Below, piece after piece: positions 1 to 4,822 of a stretch of 5,372 nucleotides of DNA. This DNA comes from Dehalococcoidia bacterium (GTDB taxonomy: Bacteria > Chloroflexota > Dehalococcoidia > GIF9 > AB-539-J10). The stretch lies in assembly GCA_003562555.1 (NCBI GenBank), contig PWUO01000255.1, positions 1-5,372 of the forward strand. The letters run 5' to 3'. Position 1 is the first letter of the stretch. The number at the start of each line of letters is the position of its first letter. Below the pieces are notes generated by a model. It searched no databases. It had not been told where the DNA came from and worked only from the letters and a program-made list of their open reading frames with translations. Both the position numbers and the translations under genes were made by a program.

Positions 1-503
1 CCGCACGCATCCATCCCGACCTCGAGGAAATCGTGTACCCGCTGATTCACGCCACCATGCACACAAAGCACGCGCTGGTACACGGCGACGTCAGCCCCAA
101 GAACATACTCAACGGGCCCAGGGGTCCAGTCCTGCTTGATCCCGAGTGCGCGTTCTACGGCGACCCCGCGTTTGACCTGGCCTTCTGCCTCAACCACCTG
201 ATGCTGAAGTGTCTCTGGAGACCTTCATCCGTGACCGGATATCTCGACTGCTACGAATCACTCGCCGAAAGTTACCTGGCGGGAGTGAATTGGGAACCGG
301 CAGCGGATATGGAGTCCCGAACGGCACGCCTTCTTCCAGGGCTGTTTCTGGCTCGCGTTGACGGAAAATCACCCGTCGAATACATCACTTCAGAAAGCGA
401 CAAGAACCTGGTAAGGAAGACGGCGCGTGCGCTGCTATTTCACCCGGTGGACCGGCTGTCCGAGGTGATGGCGGCGTGGCGCCGAACCCTGGAGCGTGAA
501 TAA
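1..503 (+). CDS. Phosphotransferase, aminoglycoside/choline kinase-like fold (5'-truncated)
   Basis: This is the C-terminal part of a kinase-like phosphotransferase. The frame is open from base 3 to the TAA at 501-503, so the start lies before the window; the GTG at 33 is internal and not a convincing start. The motif HGDVSPKN begins at base 81. It matches the catalytic loop of the APH/choline kinase superfamily, with Asp at 87-89 as catalytic base and Asn as a Mg-binding residue. It is followed about 15 residues later by LLDPECAFYGDPAFDLAF, which corresponds to the metal-binding Asp (usually D-x-E/D) and the GDP-x-x-DLA segment of the family. The rest is a helical C-terminal lobe. The substrate cannot be told from this part: small-molecule kinases, methylthioribose-kinase-like proteins and antibiotic kinases share these motifs. 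The gene converges on fabF. An antibiotic-resistance role should not be assumed. Confidence 0.85.
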   Translation, partial: ARIHPDLEEIVYPLIHATMHTKHALVHGDVSPKNILNGPRGPVLLDPECAFYGDPAFDLAFCLNHLMLKCLWRPSSVTGYLDCYESLAESYLAGVNWEPAADMESRTARLLPGLFLARVDGKSPVEYITSESDKNLVRKTARALLFHPVDRLSEVMAAWRRTLERE

Positions 504-531
504 GCCACCAGGGCCACTATCCTGGCACACA

Positions 532-567
532 CAAAACGGACACCCACGGTCCAGCCGGGGTGTCCGT
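532..567 (-). terminator. Intrinsic terminator of the acpP-fabF operon
   Basis: A 10-bp perfect stem (536-545 pairs with 558-567, arms ACGGACACCC / GGGTGTCCGT) encloses a smaller CGG/CCG stem. On the minus strand it lies 27 bases after the fabF stop and runs into TTTGTGTGTG. The plus-strand side has no T-tract, so it most likely serves fabF. It may also slow transcription coming from the convergent phosphotransferase gene. Confidence 0.75.
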
Positions 568-594
568 CTGCTTCGGACAGATGCTGAGCGCGAT

Positions 595-1836
595 CTACCC
601 CTTGTACTTGCCCATGACGACGACAGCGTTTGAGCCGCCAAATCCGAACGATTCGGAGACCGCGATGTCAACGTTCATCGGACGCGCCACGTGCGGCACG
701 TAATCAAGATCACACTCCGGATCAGGATTATCCAGATTGATCGTCGGAGGCACGATCGAATTCTGAATGGTGAGCAACGTGAAGATTGCCTCCACGGTGC
801 CTGCGCCAGCCAGAAGATGCCCCATCATGGATTTGTTGGAACTGATAGCCAGTTTGTACGCATGGTCACCGAACACCAGCTTCAACGCCGCAGTCTCAGA
901 CGCATCGTTGCTCGGCGTCGAAGTGCCGTGCGCGTTCACGTAATCTACCCGTTCCGGCTCGATACCGCCGTCGCCAAGCGCCAGGCTGACACACCGTGCC
1001 TGATTCTTCGTATCAGCCTCGGTTATGTGAAAGCCGTCGACGTTGGTCGCATAACCGAGGATCTCACCGTAGATAGGCGCCCCACGCTTCAACGCGTGCT
1101 CCAGATCCTCAAGAATCAGGGTCCCCGCCCCTTCACCAAGTACGAAGCCATCCCTGTCCTTATCGAACGGGCGGCATGCCCTGGTGGGATCATCGTTCCG
1201 GCATGACAACGCTCCCATGCGGCTGAGGCCCGCGACACCCACAGGAAGGATGTACGCCTCAGATCCACCGGCGATCATCGCGTCGGCATCTCCGTACTGT
1301 ATGTGACGGAACGCGTCTCCGATGGCATTGCCCCCGGTAGCACAGGCAGTGATCACGCACTGAGCCGGCCCCTGTGTACCGTATGCGATCGCAATCTCCG
1401 CCAGGGCCATGTTCGGGATGAATCCGGTGATGAAGAACGGCGTAATCTTGTCCGCGCCGCCTTCATGGAACGCAGCGAGGTTCTTCTCATACGTCGTCAT
1501 TCCGCCGATGCAGGTGCCGTAGATTACGCCCACGCGGTCCGAGTTGTGCTCATTGACCACAAGGCCCGAATCCTCCATCGCCATGGACGTGGCAGCCAGG
1601 GCGTAGTGGATAAACGGATCGGTCCGCCGGACGCGCTTCTTCTCCATGAAGTCTTCGGCGGTGAAGTCCTTCACTTCGGCGGCTATCCTCGTCTTGAAGC
1701 CGGTTGCATCGAACCTCGTGATCGGTCCGATGCCCGACTCTCCCTTGACGAGCCGCTCCCAGGATGACTTCACCCCCGTCGCGAGGGGCGTTACTGCACC
1801 AACGCCGGTGACGACAACACGGCGGCGCGCCTTCAT
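595..1836 (-). CDS. fabF: Beta-ketoacyl-ACP synthase II (KAS II)
   Basis: This 413-residue elongation condensing enzyme of type II fatty-acid synthesis joins malonyl-ACP to acyl-ACP by decarboxylative Claisen condensation in the cytoplasm. The length is normal for FabF. The N-terminus RRVVVTGVGAVTPLATG is typical. The nucleophile is Cys165 in VITACATG. The two catalytic histidines are His303 (NAHGTSTPSND) and His340 (SNKSMMGHLLAGAG), with the conserved Lys335 between them. The glycine-rich GFGGSN near residues 398-403 forms the gatekeeping loop. The Cys-His-His triad separates it from FabH (Cys-His-Asn). FabB is less likely given the length and the TSTPSND/GHLLAGAG wording. The ATG start overlaps the acpP stop as ATGA, and only a weak GGCGG precedes it, so translation is probably coupled to acpP. 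The two genes form a carrier-plus-condensing-enzyme operon ending at the hairpin at 532-567. Confidence 0.97.
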   Translation of the reverse strand: MKARRRVVVTGVGAVTPLATGVKSSWERLVKGESGIGPITRFDATGFKTRIAAEVKDFTAEDFMEKKRVRRTDPFIHYALAATSMAMEDSGLVVNEHNSDRVGVIYGTCIGGMTTYEKNLAAFHEGGADKITPFFITGFIPNMALAEIAIAYGTQGPAQCVITACATGGNAIGDAFRHIQYGDADAMIAGGSEAYILPVGVAGLSRMGALSCRNDDPTRACRPFDKDRDGFVLGEGAGTLILEDLEHALKRGAPIYGEILGYATNVDGFHITEADTKNQARCVSLALGDGGIEPERVDYVNAHGTSTPSNDASETAALKLVFGDHAYKLAISSNKSMMGHLLAGAGTVEAIFTLLTIQNSIVPPTINLDNPDPECDLDYVPHVARPMNVDIAVSESFGFGGSNAVVVMGKYKG

Positions 1837-2075
1837 CCGAGCTTCGCCGCCACGTAGTCCATCGCATTCTGGACGGTCTGCAGTTTTCCTGCATCCTCGT
1901 CCGGAATCTCGACCTTGAAGGCTTCCTCAACGGCCGTGAGAAGTTCGATAATGTCCAGACTGTCGGCCCCGAAATCATCCATGAACGAGGACTCTGGTTT
2001 GATCTCGGCTTCGTCGATCTCGAGCAACTCGACAATCAGTTCTTTCAGTCGGGCAAAGATATCGTCTTTGTTCAT
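1833..2075 (-). CDS. acpP: Acyl carrier protein
   Basis: This 80-residue acidic acyl carrier protein carries growing fatty-acyl chains on a 4'-phosphopantetheine arm and presents them to FabF and the other synthase enzymes. The attachment site is Ser39 in GADSLDIIELL (codon at 1959-1961), the DSL motif at the start of helix II. The N-terminal helix (residues 3-16), the long helix II and the VEIPDEDAGKLQTVQNAMDYV tail all match housekeeping ACPs rather than secondary-metabolite carriers. The ATG at 2073-2075 is preceded by a strong Shine-Dalgarno, GAGGAAGG at 2080-2087, which supports this start. The stop overlaps the fabF start by four bases (ATGA). acpP is the first gene of the operon. No fabG, fabD or plsX is visible next to it, so the pair is separated from the usual fab cluster, at least on this side. 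Confidence 0.97.
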   Translation of the reverse strand: MNKDDIFARLKELIVELLEIDEAEIKPESSFMDDFGADSLDIIELLTAVEEAFKVEIPDEDAGKLQTVQNAMDYVAAKLG

Positions 2076-2157
2076 TCTTCCTTCCTCTCTTAAGCGAATT
2101 GTTTGAGAACCCTTGCGGGTGAATGGGGTATGAGAATACGGGACGCTCTAACACCGA

Positions 2158-2187
2158 ATGATACACAGTGGCAATGCGTCACTGCAA
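2158..2187 (-). promoter_or_regulatory. Predicted sigma-70-type promoter of acpP-fabF
   Basis: On the minus strand a TTGCAG (2182-2187) is followed after 18 bases by TATCAT (2158-2163). The -10 matches consensus at five of six positions and the -35 at three of six. Transcription would begin near 2151, giving a leader of about 75 bases before the acpP ATG. That leader holds a small ACCC-GCAA-GGGT hairpin (2109-2120) and a GTAT-N4-ATAC repeat (2128-2139). The prediction rests on sequence match and position only. Confidence 0.45.
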
Positions 2188-2242
2188 CGCCAGTTACGGA
2201 TAGAGAATCAGCCGCCACTTGTCTCGAGATGAGGAAGAACCA

Positions 2243-2272
2243 CAGGCGGGCCGCAGTACTGCGGCCCGCCTG
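2243..2272 (-). terminator. Terminator-like perfect palindrome after trpB
   Basis: A 30-base perfect palindrome centred on AGTACT lies 10 bases beyond the trpB stop. Its GC-rich arms can form a hairpin of up to 13 bp with a small loop. On the minus strand it is followed by TGGTTCTTCCT, a T-rich but interrupted tail. It separates trpB from the acpP promoter, so acpP-fabF is probably transcribed on its own. The broken T-tract makes efficiency uncertain. Confidence 0.7.
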
Positions 2273-2282
2273 CCCACACACT

Positions 2283-3650
2283 CTAGCCTACCTTCGGAAG
2301 GTCGGCGAGTGCTTCCCTGATCAGGTCGTCGGGGTACTCGTAATCCACCAGCTTGCCGGACAGGTACGCGTCGTAGGCATGCATGTCGACGTGGCCATGT
2401 CCGCTGTGGTTGAACAGGATGGTCTTCGCCTCGCCACTCTCCTTGCACACCAGCGCCTCATCGATGACCGCACGAATGGCATGCATGGTTTCGGGAGCGC
2501 TGATGATGCCCTCGGTGCGGGCGAACGTGATGCCGGCCTCAAACGTCTCGAGCTGGTGCACCGCCTTCGCCTCCACCAGGCCGAGCTTCAGCAGGTGGCA
2601 CGTGATTGGCGCCATGCCGTGGTACCTGAGACCTCCCGCGTGAATCGGGGGCGGCATGTATCCGTGACCGAGCGTATACATCTTGACGATCGGGGCAAGC
2701 TTCGCGGAATCACCGTAATCATACGCATACGGACCCTTCGTAAGGGTTGGGCAGCTATACGGCTCCACATTGATGACACGAAGGTCGGGCTTCGTCCCGT
2801 CAAGCTTGTCTTTCAGGAAGGGCAGGAACAAACCGGCGGCGTTCGACCCTCCGCCCGCGCAGCCTATTACGATGTCCGGATACGCATCCGCCTCCTCCAT
2901 CAACTTCTTGGCCTCAAGCCCGTTGATAGTGTTATGCAGAAGCACATGATTCAGCACGCTGCCGAGGGAGTAGTGCGTGTCATCCCGCGACATCGCGTCC
3001 TCAACCGCCTCGCTGATGGCCAATCCAAGGCTACCGGGACAGTTCGGGTCCTCGGCCAGCATCTTCCTGCCGACATTGGTGTCAGGGCTGGGGCTGGGAA
3101 CGCAGTGGGCGCCCCACGTCTCCATCATGATGCGGCGGTACGGCTTCTGATCGTAACTTACCCGCACCATATACACCTTGATCTCAATGCCAAAGCACGC
3201 ACCGGCAAACGCTAACGCACTGCCCCACTGTCCCGCACCCGTCTCTGTAGCGATGCGATTGATCCCTTCCTTCTTGTTGTAGTACGCCTGCGCAACAGAG
3301 GTATTTGGCTTGTGACTGCCGGCCGGGCTCACTCCCTCGTACTTGTAGAATATCTTCGCGGGCGTGTCGAGCAGCTTCTCAAGTCGACGCGCCCGGAACA
3401 GCGTCGTCGGCCTCCACAGACGGTAGACGTCGAGCACCTCATCCGGGATCTCGATCCACCGCTCGGTACTGACCTCCTGCATGATGAGCTCCATCGGAAA
3501 CAGTGGCGCCAGATCCGGCGGAGTCAGTGGCTCTCCCGTCATCGGGTGCAGTGGGGGAGGAAGGGGTTCGGGCAGGTCCGCCTGCACGTTGTACCAGTAG
3601 CGTGGTATGTCTCTCTCATTGAGTGTGTGCTTCACAATTCTGTCTGACAT
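2283..3650 (-). CDS. trpB: Tryptophan synthase beta chain, TrpB2 type
   Basis: This 455-residue PLP enzyme condenses indole with L-serine to give L-tryptophan, the last step of the pathway. The length, the long N-terminal extension (DIPRYWYNVQADLPEPLPPPLHP) and the form of the motifs are those of the TrpB2 (TrpB-related) group rather than TrpB1, which is about 400 residues long. Visible features, in order: RPTTLFRARRLE (80-91), catalytic Glu105 in KYEG, the PLP Schiff-base Lys114 in GSHKPNT, ETGAGQWG (136-143), the phosphate-binding CAGGGSN (264-270), EGIISAPET (380-388) and SGHGHVD (416-422), whose Ser should contact the PLP ring nitrogen. The ATG at 3648-3650 follows GGAGG (3657-3661) by six bases, a strong site that fixes the start. 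No trpA or other trp gene is adjacent. The gene has its own promoter and a T-box leader. TrpB2 proteins often act on free indole or with an unusual TrpA partner; which applies here cannot be seen. Confidence 0.95.
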   Translation of the reverse strand: MSDRIVKHTLNERDIPRYWYNVQADLPEPLPPPLHPMTGEPLTPPDLAPLFPMELIMQEVSTERWIEIPDEVLDVYRLWRPTTLFRARRLEKLLDTPAKIFYKYEGVSPAGSHKPNTSVAQAYYNKKEGINRIATETGAGQWGSALAFAGACFGIEIKVYMVRVSYDQKPYRRIMMETWGAHCVPSPSPDTNVGRKMLAEDPNCPGSLGLAISEAVEDAMSRDDTHYSLGSVLNHVLLHNTINGLEAKKLMEEADAYPDIVIGCAGGGSNAAGLFLPFLKDKLDGTKPDLRVINVEPYSCPTLTKGPYAYDYGDSAKLAPIVKMYTLGHGYMPPPIHAGGLRYHGMAPITCHLLKLGLVEAKAVHQLETFEAGITFARTEGIISAPETMHAIRAVIDEALVCKESGEAKTILFNHSGHGHVDMHAYDAYLSGKLVDYEYPDDLIREALADLPKVG

Positions 3651-3698
3651 GTCGCTCCTCCTGAGATTCTATGTGCATGCTGCGTCCGGTGAGTCAAC

Positions 3699-3743
3699 CT
3701 ATCGTTGGCGCCGGCGGCGCCATCTGAACCCTGCTTCTCTCAT
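3699..3743 (-). CDS. Candidate 14-residue Trp-containing leader peptide before trpB
   Basis: A very short ORF encodes MREAGFRWRRRRQR and ends in TAG at 3699-3701. Its ATG at 3741-3743 is preceded by AGGAGG (3749-3754) with a 5-base spacer, as good a ribosome-binding site as that of trpB itself. It begins 15 bases after the T-tract of the T-box terminator, so it is transcribed only when the T-box antiterminates. It ends 48 bases before the trpB start. Codon 8 is TGG (Trp) and is followed by four Arg codons. A GC hairpin, GGCGCC-GCC-GGCGCC (3707-3721), begins at the second base of that Trp codon. I infer a regulatory leader peptide that senses charged tRNA-Trp. It has only one Trp codon, so a chance ORF beside a purine-rich stretch remains possible. 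Confidence 0.4.
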   Translation of the reverse strand: MREAGFRWRRRRQR

Positions 3744-3758
3744 TGTGCCCTCCTCGCG

Positions 3759-3798
3759 AAAAAACAAAGAGCCTCTCGCCGAGTGGCGAGAGGCTCTT
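3759..3798 (-). terminator. T-box leader terminator (alternative to the antiterminator)
   Basis: A 14-bp stem (3785-3798 with 3767-3780) with an ACTC loop is followed on the minus strand by TTTGTTTTTT-like sequence, including six T at 3759-3764. Part of its 5' arm, UCGC (3786-3789), can instead pair with GCGA at the end of the T-box (3802-3805), and the loop bases CUC can pair with GAG at 3815-3817. This leaves UGGCACC as the bulge that takes the tRNA end. The two folds exclude each other, as expected for a T-box switch. Confidence 0.93.
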
Positions 3799-4042
3799 CC
3801 TTCGCGGTGCCACCCTCATTCAGGTCTTGCGACCATCTCAACGGGTACTACCCTGTCGGTTATACCCTGGACTCTGATAACGCTGTCCCTGCGCCGGAGC
3901 CTACTCGACAGTCACGCCTTTCGGTCCGGGGCTCCCGGGGCCATTCCAACCCTGCGCAGGTATCGGCTCACACCTTACCCGACTCTCTGAACCTCGCCTC
4001 GAGTTGTACTATTCCCGTTCAACGCCTGTTGCGTATTCGATT
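3759..4042 (-). promoter_or_regulatory. T-box riboswitch, tryptophan-specific (UGG specifier)
   Basis: This leader RNA reads tRNA-Trp charging and controls trpB. On the minus strand it contains the T-box sequence AGGGTGGCACCGCG (3803-3816). Upstream is Stem I: CGGG (4014-4017) pairs with CCCG (3936-3939), and CAACUC (4001-4006) pairs with GGGUUG (3947-3952). These flank a specifier loop whose 5' side has the loop-E AGUA (4007-4010) and whose 3' side has GAA-UGG. The UGG at 3941-3943 is the Trp specifier codon. AGAGAG (3983-3988) and a distal UCGG/CCGA stem-loop follow the usual Stem I plan. Stem II is formed by GGAGCC and GGCUCC, and a GGUC-GCAA-GACC hairpin (3823-3834) precedes the T-box. 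The T-box variable base is C in UGGC, which pairs with a G discriminator (GCCA), as bacterial tRNA-Trp has. The terminator is annotated separately. Confidence 0.93.
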
Positions 4043-4049
4043 GCGCGGC

Positions 4050-4078
4050 ATAGTAGTACGCCGAACAGGTGTTGTCAA
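4050..4078 (-). promoter_or_regulatory. Promoter of the T-box leader and trpB
   Basis: A perfect TTGACA (4073-4078) is followed, after exactly 17 bases, by TACTAT (4050-4055). Predicted start of transcription is near 4042, which gives a leader of about 280 bases up to the terminator. The -35 box lies only two bases beyond the stop codon of the HAD gene on the same strand, so the whole of trpB control fits into this intergenic space. Read-through from the HAD gene would also have to pass the T-box. Confidence 0.75.
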
Positions 4079-4080
4079 GT

Positions 4081-4749
4081 CTACGAGCAGGATTCCGGTG
4101 AATTCTGTTCGCCGAGGTATGACGCGAGGTCCTCAAGGCTGTGAAGACAGTCGTCACCGGATCCCGATCTATCCAGATACAACGAGACCAGACCAGCGGC
4201 GGACGCGCTCACGTAGTCGTGATTCCAACTGTCGCCCACGTGCAGCACCTCGGAAGGCTCCGCCTCCATCTCAGCGCACATCCACCGAAAGAACTCCTCG
4301 TCCTTCAATCTGCCAAGTGCAGTCGTCGACGAGAAGTAACGGTCAATCGACTGATCCACGTCACGCAGGAGCGGCTTCAGGAACTCCATTGGTGTGGATG
4401 AGGCAACGACGAGCCGAAAACGGCCACGCAATGCGTTCAGCACCGGTACGGAGTCCGGATAGAACTCGATGAGCGACCGGTGCGACTCGATGACCGGCAG
4501 CGCTTCACCCAGATCAAGCCGCCTGAACCAGTAGCCAATGTCGTACCACTCACTTCGGTTCGGGCCAATAGTATGATACTGCGCGAACACCTGCCCGGCT
4601 GCCTGCGCAAACGGGAGCCCGTGCTTCTCTCCGTACATCCGCGGCACTACCTCCTGCCATATCGTGCGCGAGAACGCATGACTGGCGAGCGTGCCCTCGG
4701 CGTCGAAGGAGATGACCTTCACGCGCTGCAATCGTGTCTCCATGGGCAT
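4081..4749 (-). CDS. HAD-family hydrolase with Glu in place of the second motif I Asp
   Basis: This 222-residue protein has the haloacid dehalogenase fold with a cap inserted after motif I. Counting from the ATG at 4749, motif I is FDAEGT with nucleophile Asp16. Motif II is VVASST (Ser117). Motif III is Lys149 in GRLKDEEFF. Motif IV is HVGDSWNHD with Asp173 and Asp178, followed by AASAAGL-like HAD-IA sequence. Most HAD phosphatases have DxDGT; here the +2 acid is Glu18, so the general acid/base is altered and a phosphatase role is less secure. The substrate is unknown. Possible starts are GTG 4752, ATG 4749 and ATG 4743. None has a clear Shine-Dalgarno. A TGATACGAT extended -10 at 4753-4761 would place transcription near 4746, favouring the ATG at 4743. 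The gene is divergent from the radical SAM gene and lies upstream of the trpB leader. Confidence 0.85.
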   Translation of the reverse strand: MPMETRLQRVKVISFDAEGTLASHAFSRTIWQEVVPRMYGEKHGLPFAQAAGQVFAQYHTIGPNRSEWYDIGYWFRRLDLGEALPVIESHRSLIEFYPDSVPVLNALRGRFRLVVASSTPMEFLKPLLRDVDQSIDRYFSSTTALGRLKDEEFFRWMCAEMEAEPSEVLHVGDSWNHDYVSASAAGLVSLYLDRSGSGDDCLHSLEDLASYLGEQNSPESCS

Positions 4750-4751
4750 CA

Positions 4752-4768
4752 CATCGTATCACACGATG
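4752..4768. promoter_or_regulatory. Inverted repeat in the divergent HAD / radical SAM promoter region
   Basis: CATCGT (4752-4757) and ACGATG (4763-4768) are perfect inverted repeats separated by five bases, with centres 11 bp apart, as in many operators that bind a protein dimer. The left arm overlaps the weak extended -10 predicted for the HAD gene and lies about 20 bp upstream of the radical SAM -35. A regulator site is inferred from shape and place only. Confidence 0.25.
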
Positions 4769-4786
4769 ACGCACACACAGCCCGAT

Positions 4787-4815
4787 TTGTCAGCAATGCA
4801 CTTCATGGCTACAAT
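4787..4815 (+). promoter_or_regulatory. Predicted promoter of the radical SAM gene, probably leaderless
   Basis: TTGTCA (4787-4792) and TACAAT (4810-4815) are spaced by exactly 17 bases, each matching consensus at five of six positions. The predicted transcription start is at about 4822, one base before the ATG at 4823-4825. The message would then begin at or next to its start codon. This decides between in-frame ATGs at 4742, 4766, 4796, 4805 and 4823, none of which has a Shine-Dalgarno. Confidence 0.55.
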
Positions 4816-4822
4816 CTTACGA

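Noticed and set aside
1..503. Aminoglycoside resistance kinase
   Set aside because: The catalytic motifs are shared by many small-molecule kinases, and the N-terminal half is missing. Nothing points to an antibiotic substrate.
691..1767. Plus-strand open frames of 171 and 154 codons
   Set aside because: Both are entirely antisense to fabF, whose active-site residues are all intact; they show no protein motif or ribosome-binding site.
2103..3215. Long 370-codon plus-strand open frame
   Set aside because: It lies opposite trpB and its promoter region, has no recognisable domain, and its composition is that of an antisense shadow of a GC-rich gene. trpB is unambiguous on the other strand.
3759..4042. 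Classical trp attenuator with a leader peptide before the terminator
   Set aside because: The sequence before the terminator fits the T-box plan element by element; I saw no Trp-rich ORF there. The candidate leader peptide lies after the terminator.
3705..4472. Plus-strand 255-codon open frame
   Set aside because: It runs through the T-box terminator, the leader RNA and the antisense of the HAD gene, so it cannot be a conserved protein.
4796..4807. ATGs at 4796 and 4805 as radical SAM starts
   Set aside because: They lie between or upstream of the predicted -35 and -10 boxes and lack a Shine-Dalgarno, so they would not be in the message if the promoter is right.
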